Counted from the stretch's first letter, positions 1 through 5,638 are shown. The stretch: DNA of 5,835 nt from Firmicutes bacterium UBA1535 (GCA_002323775.1 DCPV01000059.1:1-5835), one strand, 5' to 3'. Numbers and translations are program-made. Notes: generated by a model not told the origin, from the sequence alone.

Positions 1-537
1 CGCTCTTCCGAAGCAGGACAAGAAGCGACTAACTTTCTTATAAAACAAGGACATAAGAAAATCGCATATATTTCTGATTTTGATGACACAGTTACTGCTG
101 AAGAACAAAAAATATCCGGATATAAAAAAGCATTAAAAGACAACGAACTTGCTGTAAAAGCTTCAAGCATATATTCAGCAGGAGGAAGAAGATACAATCA
201 TGCTTATACATTAGGACCGGATGTATTAAAGGATATCAAAAAAATCGATGCAATACTTTGCAGCAATGATGAACTGGCTATAGGAATTATGAACTATTTG
301 CTTGATAATGGAATAAATGTTCCCGAAGATGTATCTGTGATGGGATTTGGCAATATCAGAGAGGGTCAAGTTGTAAGACCTCAGTTGACTACTGTTGGAG
401 AGCCATTTTATGATTATGGAGCAGTAGGAATGAGAACTCTGATTAAAACAATAAAAGCTGAGAAACGACAAGCTGGCTTAATAGAGCTGCCATTTACAAT
501 TGAAAAAAGAGAAAGCGTTAAAATATTGGAAAAATAG
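1..537 (+). CDS. LacI/GalR-family transcriptional regulator, C-terminal part (5' truncated by window edge)
   Basis: Frame 1 is open from the first base to TAG at 535-537, giving 178 codons, about half of a usual ~330-340 residue LacI-family repressor. The N-terminal helix-turn-helix and the first lobe of the sugar-binding domain lie outside the window. Family landmarks visible in this fragment are GHKKIAYIS (residues 18-25), the DAILCSNDELAIG segment (83-95), NVPEDVSVMGFGNI (106-119), RPQLTTV (126-132) and the closing R-E-S (170-172). These are the periplasmic-binding-protein-like fold that senses a small effector, often a sugar, and changes operator affinity. The usual GFD at the hinge reads GFG here, so the normally conserved Asp is Gly. 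Ligand and target genes cannot be told. The first 11 bases match a sequencing adapter, so residues 1-3 may be artefactual. A strong terminator follows directly, so it ends its own transcript. Confidence 0.9.
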   Translation, partial: RSSEAGQEATNFLIKQGHKKIAYISDFDDTVTAEEQKISGYKKALKDNELAVKASSIYSAGGRRYNHAYTLGPDVLKDIKKIDAILCSNDELAIGIMNYLLDNGINVPEDVSVMGFGNIREGQVVRPQLTTVGEPFYDYGAVGMRTLIKTIKAEKRQAGLIELPFTIEKRESVKILEK

Positions 538-564
538 CATTAACTGCATGAAACGATATAATTA

Positions 565-613
565 AAAATCTTTGTAGAAAATATATATTTGTAATTTCTA
601 CAAGGATTTTTTT
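565..613 (+). terminator. Intrinsic terminator after the LacI-family gene
   Basis: The arms 565-580 and 595-610 form a 16-bp stem with a single G-U wobble and a 14-base loop, and the 3' arm runs into seven T (607-613). The A-run at 564-568 on the 5' side means that the minus strand also reads as hairpin plus T-run, so it could act in both directions. It sits 27 bases after the stop codon of the regulator. Confidence 0.88.
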
Positions 614-618
614 ATGGA

Positions 619-639
619 GCGAACATAGTTTGCTTTTTT
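619..639 (+). terminator. Second small hairpin with T-run (tandem terminator candidate)
   Basis: GCGAAC (619-624) pairs with GTTTGC (628-633) through a 3-base loop, with one G-U wobble, and six T follow (634-639). It starts only six bases after the T-run of the preceding larger terminator, so it may be a back-up terminator. A similar but weaker sequence recurs at 1301-1322 before the aminopeptidase gene. The stem is short, so function is less certain than for the first hairpin. Confidence 0.45.
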
Positions 640-798
640 ATTAGAATGCTGTCGAATGAAAAAAATAAGCATTTATAAATCTTTATTTGTAAAAAAACAA
701 CATATAATTTTTATTTTCATATGACAATTATTGCTAAACTTATTGTCCTAAACTATTTATACTGAGTTATGTAAAATTTACTATAGGGGGTTGTAGCA

Positions 799-1281
799 AT
801 GAGAAAAGCAATATTTGTATATTTTTTTATTATAACATCTATGCTTAGCATGGGAGCTTTAGGGAGATACGAGAATTTTAAGGAGCAGTATGAGGTAGAA
901 AGACTATTGAACGAAAGAATTGCCATAATAAACAATTTTTTATATGGTGAAAAAGATGATAAGGTTTTAGAAAACTTAAAAAAAGATTTGTCCAAGATAG
1001 AAAATGAAGCTCAGCTTGATTCAGATATGAGCTTGTTGACGCATATATATAATAATCCTACAGATTATGAATATACAACTAAAGTGAAAATTAAAAAAAT
1101 AAAAAGCATAGAAATTACTGAAAATTCAGTTAAAATGCTTGCAAACCTCGAGTGGACAATTCTAAATGGTGAAACTAATAATAAAATTCCTATTGCAAGT
1201 AGTTTTATAAAAGATTATAATATTAGTTGCATAATAAAAAATAAAAATATGTATTTAACAAATATCAAATTTGTTGAATAA
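799..1281 (+). CDS. Small exported or membrane-anchored protein of unknown function (160 aa)
   Basis: I do not recognise the family. The start ATG at 799 follows AGGGGG (785-790) with an 8-base gap. Residues 2-3 are Arg-Lys and residues 4-22 are a hydrophobic segment that could be a signal peptide (possible cleavage after A-L-G, 20-22) or an anchoring helix; there is no lipobox cysteine. Residues 24-75 are rich in Glu, Lys and Leu and look helical. Residues 88-160 alternate polar and hydrophobic residues as in beta strands (for example VKIKKIKSIEIT, 96-107, and the C-terminal LTNIKFVE), a pattern seen in NTF2-like or cystatin-like extracytoplasmic domains, but this is only an impression. The only Cys is C144. 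It is flanked by terminator-like hairpins and seems monocistronic. A TATACT at 758-763 could be its -10, but no convincing -35 lies at the right distance. Confidence 0.75.
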   Translation: MRKAIFVYFFIITSMLSMGALGRYENFKEQYEVERLLNERIAIINNFLYGEKDDKVLENLKKDLSKIENEAQLDSDMSLLTHIYNNPTDYEYTTKVKIKKIKSIEITENSVKMLANLEWTILNGETNNKIPIASSFIKDYNISCIIKNKNMYLTNIKFVE

Positions 1282-1301
1282 ATACAAGCTATTGCTATAG
1301 A
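1274..1301 (+). promoter_or_regulatory. Candidate extended -10 promoter for the aminopeptidase gene
   Basis: TTGAAT (1274-1279) lies 16 bases before TATAGA (1296-1301), which is preceded by TGC (1293-1295), the extended -10 signature. The -35 overlaps the stop codon of the preceding gene (1279-1281). Transcription would begin near 1308 and give a leader of about 60 bases. In such AT-rich DNA chance matches are common, so this is a prediction only. Confidence 0.35.
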
Positions 1302-1322
1302 GCTAAACTTGTTTCGCTTTTT
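1301..1322 (+). terminator. Weak hairpin with T-run between the small exported protein and the aminopeptidase
   Basis: AGC (1301-1303) pairs with GCT (1316-1318) and AAA (1305-1307) with TTT (1312-1314), with a T-C mismatch between them and a 4-base loop, followed by a T-run to 1322. It resembles the hairpin at 619-639. It might end the upstream transcript weakly. If the promoter at 1274-1301 is used, it would start within or beside the RNA's 5' end. The pairing is poor. Confidence 0.22.
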
Positions 1323-1370
1323 AATCTTTGAATAGCTAAGCTTTGGCTTGTGTACTATAAGGAGGAAAAA

Positions 1371-2786
1371 ATGGCAGATAAAAAAGAGAAAAAAAGTCCT
1401 TTATTTTATGAGAGAAACTTCGTTTGGGAAGAAATTGACGAAAAAGCTAAAAAAGCAGTTTTTAGTGTTTCTGAGGACTATAAGGCATTTCTTGATGCTG
1501 GAAAGACAGAGAGAGAATCAGTAAAAGAAGCTATTAGAAGGGCTGAAAAAGAGGGCTTTGTACCTTTTAGCTCAGTTAAAAAACTAACAGCAGGAACAAA
1601 ATTCTATTGTGAAAACAAGGGTAAAATGGTTGCTCTAGTAGTTGTAGGAAAAGAACCTCTTGAGAAAGGTCTAAACGTAGTTGGAAGCCATGTAGATGCT
1701 CCAAGAATAGACATCAAGCAAAACCCTATGTATGAAGATTCAGGATTAACTTTGTTGAAAACTCATTATTATGGTGGTATAAGAAAATACCAATGGGTTG
1801 CTACTCCACTTGCACTGTACGGAAAAGTGATTAAAAGAGATGGACAAAGTGTAGATATAGCAGTTGGTGACAAGGATGAAGATCCAATATTCTACATATC
1901 TGATTTGTTGCCTCACTTAGCAAAGGATCAAAATACAAAGACTTTGCGTGAGGGAATCGAAGGTGAAAGCTTAAATGTAATAGTTGGAAGCTTACCACAT
2001 GATGACAAAGATGAAAAGAATAAATTCAAAAGAAATATACTGGAAATATTAAATCAAAAATATGGAATAGAAGAAGAAGACTTTATATCAGCAGAGCTTG
2101 AAATAGTTCCAGCAGGAAAAGCAAGAGATGTTGGATTTGACAGAGGCTTAATTGCAGCATACGGACATGATGACAGAGTATGTGCATTTACTTCACTAAG
2201 AGCGATATTTGAAGTTAAAAACAATGCTAAGACAGCAGTTGCTTTGCTTGTAGACAAAGAAGAAGTTGGTAGCGAAGGAAGCACTGGAATGCACTCTGAA
2301 TTCTTCAACAATCTTGTATCAGAAATGATAGAGCTTGAAAACAGCAAGCGTTCAAACGGCTTGACACTACGAAGAACATTAGCAAACAGCAGTGTTTTAT
2401 CAGCAGATGTGGCAGCAGCTCTTGACCCAACTTATCCATCAGTTTCTGAAAAATTAAACACAGCTGTAATAGGAAAAGGCGTAACAATTGTTAAATACAC
2501 AGGAAGCGGCGGAAAAGGCGGCTGCAACGATGCAAACGCTGAATTCGTAGGAAAAATAAGAAAGCTATTCAATGACAACAAAATAAATTGGCAAACTTCG
2601 GAACTTGGAAAGGTTGACCAAGGAGGCGGAGGAACAATAGCCTACATACTAGCAAACCACAACATGGATGTAGTAGACATAGGAGTTCCGGTAATAAGCA
2701 TGCACGCACCATATGAGGTAGTAAGCAAGACTGACGTTTACGAAACATACAAGGCATATTTAGCTTTCTATAATAATTATTTATAG
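1371..2786 (+). CDS. apeA: M18 family zinc aminopeptidase (aspartyl aminopeptidase type)
   Basis: This is a cytoplasmic metallo-exopeptidase that removes N-terminal residues, acidic ones in the best-studied M18 members, from peptides; peptide catabolism is the likely role. The 471 residues match the bacterial family length. The expected metal-binding set is present: H107 in GSHVDAPRID, D268 in GHDDRV, the catalytic and binding pair E297/E298 in DKEEVGSEGS, D346 in SADVAA, and H445 in ISMHAPYEV. The family segment THYYGGIRKYQW (131-142) precedes the central domain. ATG 1371 is chosen because AAGGAGG (1359-1365) sits 5 bases before it; an in-frame GTG at 1350 would place the Shine-Dalgarno site inside the gene. 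The gene has its own terminator at 2809-2847 and reads as intact, with no missing key residue. The symbol follows the usual naming of bacterial M18 enzymes; substrate preference is not shown by sequence. Confidence 0.95.
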   Translation: MADKKEKKSPLFYERNFVWEEIDEKAKKAVFSVSEDYKAFLDAGKTERESVKEAIRRAEKEGFVPFSSVKKLTAGTKFYCENKGKMVALVVVGKEPLEKGLNVVGSHVDAPRIDIKQNPMYEDSGLTLLKTHYYGGIRKYQWVATPLALYGKVIKRDGQSVDIAVGDKDEDPIFYISDLLPHLAKDQNTKTLREGIEGESLNVIVGSLPHDDKDEKNKFKRNILEILNQKYGIEEEDFISAELEIVPAGKARDVGFDRGLIAAYGHDDRVCAFTSLRAIFEVKNNAKTAVALLVDKEEVGSEGSTGMHSEFFNNLVSEMIELENSKRSNGLTLRRTLANSSVLSADVAAALDPTYPSVSEKLNTAVIGKGVTIVKYTGSGGKGGCNDANAEFVGKIRKLFNDNKINWQTSELGKVDQGGGGTIAYILANHNMDVVDIGVPVISMHAPYEVVSKTDVYETYKAYLAFYNNYL

Positions 2787-2808
2787 AAGTTTGTAAATTA
2801 AAATAGTT

Positions 2809-2847
2809 AAAAAGCTCTGAAGAATAATAATTTTTCAGAGCTTTTTT
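2809..2847 (+). terminator. Intrinsic terminator after the aminopeptidase gene
   Basis: The core GCTCTGAA (2814-2821) pairs perfectly with TTCAGAGC (2834-2841). Flanking A5 (2809-2813) and T6 (2842-2847) extend the stem to 13 bp around a 12-base loop. The A-run and T-run make it symmetric, so it may also stop transcripts coming from the minus strand. It lies 23 bases after the stop codon. Confidence 0.93.
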
Positions 2848-2898
2848 AATCTTCATAAATTCTTAAGAAACTTGGTAATTTTTTAATACTGTAATGCT

Positions 2899-3162
2899 TT
2901 AATATTTAAAATTAGATAGTTCTATATCTATACTTAGAAATATTTTCATGTTATCTAGAGCAAAACTAGCTTTAGCTTTCCGTGATAATAAAACTATTGC
3001 ATTATCAATATAATTAAGATAACCTTGGTATCTGCGAACCCTATAATATTCACCATTGATTGTCACTAAATCTGTTTATTCGATTCTTATATGCTTTACA
3101 AATTCTTTAGCTTATATCTTAACTCCTTGAGGATAAATTACACGATGAGTTAACCAATACAT
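2899..3162 (-). pseudogene. Decayed protein gene of unknown family with two internal stops
   Basis: Reading minus from ATG 3160-3162 to TAA 2899-2901 gives 87 residue positions interrupted by TAA at 3112-3114 and TAA at 3076-3078. The uninterrupted end (58 residues) is clearly protein-like rather than AT-rich noise: it contains GEYYRVRRYQGYLNYIDNA, then LLSRKAKASFALDNM, with many Arg, Gly, Ala and Asp residues. Upstream of the first stop, MYWLTHRVIYPQGVKI has the same character. I see no Shine-Dalgarno site for the ATG, so the true 5' end may be lost further up; the frame just above (to about 3225) is Lys-rich but also broken. I cannot name the family. Two single-base changes would restore the frame, which fits recent decay, but a sequencing or assembly fault cannot be excluded. 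Confidence 0.6.
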
Positions 3163-3396
3163 TCATGCACGTTAACAAAAATAAGTTTTAATATTATATT
3201 TAATATATTTCCTCTTTTTGCAATTATATTAAATATTTCTAAGACTATATATATAAAATAACAATAAACATAAGAAAAGGACTACAGAAGATTCCTAATA
3301 GCCCTATCTTATCGACTACTATTACTAATATTAAACAATGAAAACAACATTAGAAGATATATATTATTAAATTAATATTAAATGCCTACTAGATTT
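3163..3396. other. AT-rich gene-free stretch with an inverted repeat and a hydrophobic reading-frame remnant
   Basis: No complete gene is visible. ATATTTAATATA (3196-3207) and TATATTAAATAT (3225-3236) form a 12-bp perfect inverted repeat around a 17-base spacer; being only A and T, it may be chance. On the minus strand 3245-3349 is an open frame of 34 codons without a usable start, reading like a membrane segment (VIVVDKIGLLGIFCSPF followed by more hydrophobic residues). It may be a scrap of a lost membrane protein. No convincing terminator for the minus-strand lipoprotein gene was found here. Confidence 0.35.
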
Positions 3397-3708
3397 TTAT
3401 GGCAGTATTTTAAATGATTTTAATTTTATAATTGGAGGGGCACAATCCTCTTTGATTTTATATTCTATCTCCAAAATATCTCCAATTTTAAAATTTTCCT
3501 TTTTCAATAAATCATCACGCTCTATATTATACATACCATATGTAACTTCTCCAGATTTAATTTCAGCAACATATATATAACCATCACTAATATTTTTAAT
3601 AATTACTTGTATCTTTATCCATGTATCATCATCCGCTTTTTTTGTGTTGCTACAACCAGCAATAAATAATATTAACACTATTAATGAGAAGGTTAGCAAT
3701 TTTTTCAT
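3397..3708 (-). CDS. Small lipoprotein (103 aa), second gene of the cysteine peptidase operon
   Basis: The protein starts with a type II signal peptide: Lys2-Lys3, hydrophobic residues 4-16 and the lipobox I-A-G-C with C19 as lipidation site, so it should be tethered outside the cytoplasmic membrane. The mature ~85 residues alternate in a beta-strand pattern (WIKIQVIIKNI, GYIYVAEI, GDILEIEYKI, PIIKLKSFKIL) like the OB-fold-type small lipoproteins of the DUF3221 sort; that assignment is by impression. There is one further cysteine before PP near the C-terminus. ATG 3706-3708 overlaps the peptidase stop codon as ATGA, which implies translational coupling; AGGAG (3722-3726) lies 13 bases upstream, rather far. 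An in-frame ATG at 3766-3768 would add 20 residues before the signal peptide and is rejected. From its position it may be an inhibitor, chaperone or immunity partner of the peptidase; this is inference. Confidence 0.85.
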   Translation of the reverse strand: MKKLLTFSLIVLILFIAGCSNTKKADDDTWIKIQVIIKNISDGYIYVAEIKSGEVTYGMYNIERDDLLKKENFKIGDILEIEYKIKEDCAPPIIKLKSFKILP

Positions 3709-4733
3709 TTCATGTACACTGCTCCTAGAATATATTGTCTGTCTATGAATACTCCTTTTGAACCCCAACCATCAATAACTATTACTGTTGAATAAGTTGG
3801 TACATTATTAACTTGTGTATAAGTGTCAGATTTTGAAATTATCATTGCTGGGTTTATATTATAATACTGTCTTATCCCATATGCTGTTACCCAATGTACC
3901 CCACCAAATTGGGATTCCTTGCTAAGAAGTATTGTTGCAGCTCCTTTTGTTAAGGAATATTCAGAGTTCCAATATGCAGTACCAATAAAGGCTTGATCAT
4001 TTAAATAACCATTTATTCCATTTACAGCATCAGATATTGTCGATCCAGGTACCACTCCATCAATAAAAGGAACTAAATACTCAATTAGTGATATGCCATT
4101 TGATGATTCCAAATAAGACGGAACATAGTAATCATTTGTATATTTATCGTGATACATTATAAGCATAGCTGCTGCAGTAGAGCCACAAATTCCATTAGGA
4201 TTATACCTATAATTTGGCATAAGTGAGTATCCAGGAATATACAAATCAGAATATATGCTACTCAAACCATGGGACTTGTTTGCAGCGTTATTACTAAAAT
4301 ATTCCTTTAAGTTAATTGTATATTTACTTTTGAAAGTTTGAATATCACATTTGTTTCCAAATTCATCATTATATCCTGTTGAATCTTTGATATAATATTC
4401 TAATGGTCCTCCATAATATACTCTTTCTACTGCAGTACTTATAAAACTTACAATCTTATCTTCAGAAAACTCAATTGGCAAACCTGATATATTATCGATA
4501 ATCATATATCCTGTTGGGCTGAACTCTAAATAGGTTGCTACTGAAATATTAGTGTTTGAATATAGCTCTACAGATCTAACTATATTTTTATCTTTCACAT
4601 CCATAAAATTCGACGTGTATTCTTTGTCAAATGGGCTATTCACCTCATTAGCATTAACAGCTTTTGGTAGTATAAACGATACAGTCATTAAAAAACACAT
4701 TAACGTACTTAAAAATCTAAATTTAAATTTCAT
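3705..4733 (-). CDS. Secreted papain-like cysteine peptidase (C10/C39-like), probable zymogen
   Basis: The 342-residue product begins with a signal peptide: basic residues 2-6, hydrophobic core 8-22, likely cut after V-N-A (26-28). Residues 66-95 (VATYLEFSPTGYMIID and on) resemble the pro-region of streptopain-type enzymes, so it may be made inactive. The catalytic cysteine is C183 in GICGSTAAAMLIMYH, matching the C-x-x-T-A-x-A-M-x-x-x-Y-H pattern of C10 and C39-like peptidases. H280 in GGVHWVTAYG is the expected histidine. IDGWGSKGVFID (320-331) corresponds to the Gly-Trp-Gly region after the third catalytic position, with D321 a candidate. The role would be extracellular proteolysis or peptide cleavage. 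ATG 4731-4733 has AGGAGG (4741-4746) 7 bases before it. It is first in an operon with the overlapping lipoprotein gene. The exact MEROPS family is uncertain; the papain fold and catalytic pair are well supported. Confidence 0.85.
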   Translation of the reverse strand: MKFKFRFLSTLMCFLMTVSFILPKAVNANEVNSPFDKEYTSNFMDVKDKNIVRSVELYSNTNISVATYLEFSPTGYMIIDNISGLPIEFSEDKIVSFISTAVERVYYGGPLEYYIKDSTGYNDEFGNKCDIQTFKSKYTINLKEYFSNNAANKSHGLSSIYSDLYIPGYSLMPNYRYNPNGICGSTAAAMLIMYHDKYTNDYYVPSYLESSNGISLIEYLVPFIDGVVPGSTISDAVNGINGYLNDQAFIGTAYWNSEYSLTKGAATILLSKESQFGGVHWVTAYGIRQYYNINPAMIISKSDTYTQVNNVPTYSTVIVIDGWGSKGVFIDRQYILGAVYMK

Positions 4734-4814
4734 AAAACTTCCTCCTTTTTTGTGAGTTAATTCAAACCAGTTTTTTATTTTATTTTTCCAAGTTACTTTC
4801 TAGTAGTGATTGTC

Positions 4815-4843
4815 ATTATACCTATAAGAAGTTATGTAGTGAA
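4815..4843 (-). promoter_or_regulatory. Sigma-A-like promoter of the peptidase-lipoprotein operon
   Basis: On the minus strand TTCACT (4838-4843) is followed after 17 bases by a perfect TATAAT (4815-4820). Transcription would start near 4808, giving a leader of about 75 bases before ATG 4733. The -35 is imperfect (4 of 6) and a repeat-like motif (4842-4855) touches it from upstream, which fits an activator-assisted promoter. Confidence 0.65.
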
Positions 4844-4855
4844 ACAACTAATTTC
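4842..4855 (-). promoter_or_regulatory. Candidate activator site at the operon -35 (GAAATTAGTTGTTT)
   Basis: The minus strand reads GAAATTAGTTGTTT, identical over 14 bases to + strand 5338-5351, the middle unit of the direct-repeat cluster at 5316-5368. It overlaps the first two bases of the -35 element. No second copy is seen 21-22 bp further upstream. Orientation relative to the promoter is opposite to that in the repeat cluster. It might be a single binding site of the same regulator; AT-rich chance similarity is possible. Confidence 0.4.
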
Positions 4856-4978
4856 CCAATGGAATCACATCCTCACATGTTTTCATTAAATTTTTAAAAT
4901 TGTTTTATGAGTTAAATTGATTTAATGTTATATATAACTTTAAAAATTTACAAACTGGGACAAAATTAAAAAAAATTT
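4856..4978. other. AT-rich intergenic stretch with a 12-bp palindrome
   Basis: No gene is visible upstream of the operon promoter here. GTTATATATAAC (4927-4938) is a perfect 12-bp palindrome, and A5T5 runs occur near 4972-4981. Either could be an operator or a bent upstream element, but A/T richness makes chance likely. Confidence 0.25.
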
Positions 4979-5263
4979 TTATTTATGCAATATTGTTTTG
5001 CTATATTTCACAAAAGATTCAACTTGCTTAATGTTGTTATCATATACTTTACTTATTAATTTTAAACAATATGTTTCTTTTGCTATGAAGTAGTTTTTAC
5101 TTAATAAAACATAATCTACATTTATTTCAGACTAAGTCTATATTGTTGCCCATTCTTTGTTATTATATTTTTTAGAGCCTCACTTTAAAAAATACTGAAT
5201 ATACTTCTAAAACATATGTATTTCTTTCACAAATTAAATTCCTAGAGCGATATGATTTATGTC
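4979..5263 (-). pseudogene. Unidentified decayed coding remnant with five internal stops
   Basis: The last 50 codons (5131 down to TAA 4979-4981) are open and protein-like, including NYFIAKETYCLKLISKV and NNIKQVESFVKYSKTI. The same frame upstream keeps a protein-like look (INHIALGI; FVKEIHMF; KYIQYFLK; GSKKYNNKEWATI) but is cut by stops at 5234-5236, 5207-5209, 5180-5182, 5138-5140 and 5132-5134. Uninterrupted runs of this composition are uncommon in such AT-rich DNA, so I favour an old pseudogene, but no family is recognised and there is no start codon with a ribosome site. The promoter at 5280-5308 would transcribe this stretch. A non-coding RNA is an alternative reading. Confidence 0.35.
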
Positions 5264-5279
5264 TCTTATTATTAATGTT

Positions 5280-5308
5280 ATTATACCACAAATATTTTTT
5301 TGTGCCTA
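5280..5308 (-). promoter_or_regulatory. Extended -10 promoter next to the direct repeats
   Basis: On the minus strand TAGGCA (5303-5308, 4 of 6 matches) is followed after 17 bases by TATAAT (5280-5285), preceded by TGG (5286-5288), the extended -10 form. Transcription would begin near 5273 and run toward the peptidase operon. The direct repeats start 7 bases upstream of the -35, a placement typical of an activator. No intact gene lies directly downstream. Confidence 0.5.
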
Positions 5309-5315
5309 AGTATGG

Positions 5316-5368
5316 CGAAATTAGTATATTTTTATTCGAAATTAGTTGTTTTTGTATTACAAATTAGT
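5316..5368 (+). repeat. Three phased direct repeats, CGAAATTAGT type (candidate regulator binding array)
   Basis: CGAAATTAGT occurs at 5316-5325 and 5337-5346, and ACAAATTAGT at 5359-5368. Start-to-start distances are 21 and 22 bp, two helical turns, so all units face the same side of the DNA. LytTR-domain response regulators (AgrA, ComE, FsrA, VirR) bind direct repeats with about this period upstream of a -35. The unit itself only loosely resembles known LytTR sites. The array sits between the GHKL kinase remnant and the extended -10 promoter. Confidence 0.6.
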
Positions 5369-5449
5369 TTTTTTGAATTTATTACATGAAATTTTTATTG
5401 TGAGTTGTGGAGTGTTTATTGATTTTTTAGAATTTTCAAGTATGCTAAA

Positions 5450-5608
5450 TTAATTTTTACTGTTTTCATCAATATATAGAATAATATCAACTGAAAATAT
5501 ATTGTGTCTATATTCAGTATCTAAAGAATTATTATATTTATTAATAATATTTTCTATGTTTATTAAACCAAAACCATGATTATTCTTATTATTTTTATAG
5601 CCAATATT
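5450..5608 (-). pseudogene. GHKL (AgrC/FsrC-type) sensor histidine kinase, C-terminal remnant
   Basis: The minus frame from 5608 to TAA 5450-5452 encodes 52 residues with the ATP-binding G2 signature HGFGL (11-15), then INIENIINKYNNS and a closing beta strand FSVDIILYIDE, the standard ending of GHKL kinases of quorum-sensing systems. The preceding GYKNNKNN corresponds to the ATP lid, where TTK-like residues are usual. A stop (5609-5611) cuts the frame immediately above, and the N and G1 boxes, the dimerisation helix and membrane segments are absent; beyond about 5640 the DNA instead carries a remnant on the other strand. The gene is therefore truncated and cannot encode a working kinase. Such kinases sense a peptide and phosphorylate a LytTR response regulator; none is in the window. 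Confidence 0.75.
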
Positions 5609-5638
5609 TTATCATTTTTTTTATATAATTATTATTAG

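Noticed and set aside
226..471. Minus-strand open frame of 81 codons opposite the LacI-family gene
   Set aside because: It lies wholly within the antisense of a clearly recognised coding sequence, has no ribosome site and a low-complexity Ser/Ile-rich product.
753..995. Minus-strand open frame of 80 codons opposite the start of the small exported protein gene
   Set aside because: The + strand frame has a ribosome site, signal sequence and full-length coding character; the antisense frame has none of these.
1350..1370. GTG at 1350 as start of the aminopeptidase
   Set aside because: It would bury AAGGAGG (1359-1365) inside the gene; ATG 1371 has ideal spacing from it.
2054..2856. Three minus-strand open frames (2054-2347, 2305-2487, 2569-2856) opposite the M18 aminopeptidase gene
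   Set aside because: All are antisense to conserved catalytic motifs of the aminopeptidase or to its terminator; their Ser/Leu/Cys-rich products match nothing recognisable.
3245..3349. Hydrophobic peptide GLLGIFCSPFLMF considered as an AgrD-like autoinducer precursor
   Set aside because: There is no start codon with a ribosome site, and the sequence after the cysteine stays hydrophobic instead of giving the charged tail of AgrD precursors.
3709..3768. ATG at 3766-3768 as start of the lipoprotein
   Set aside because: It would add 20 charged residues ahead of a standard lipoprotein signal peptide and overlap the peptidase gene more deeply; ATG 3706-3708 gives the ATGA overlap.
4552..4755. Plus-strand open frame of 67 codons opposite the peptidase signal peptide
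   Set aside because: It is antisense to a well-supported gene start and runs across that gene's Shine-Dalgarno site.
4945..4965. CCCAGTTTGTAAA on the minus strand as a VirR box
   Set aside because: Only the first half fits the VirR consensus, there is no second box at the proper distance, and no promoter follows closely.
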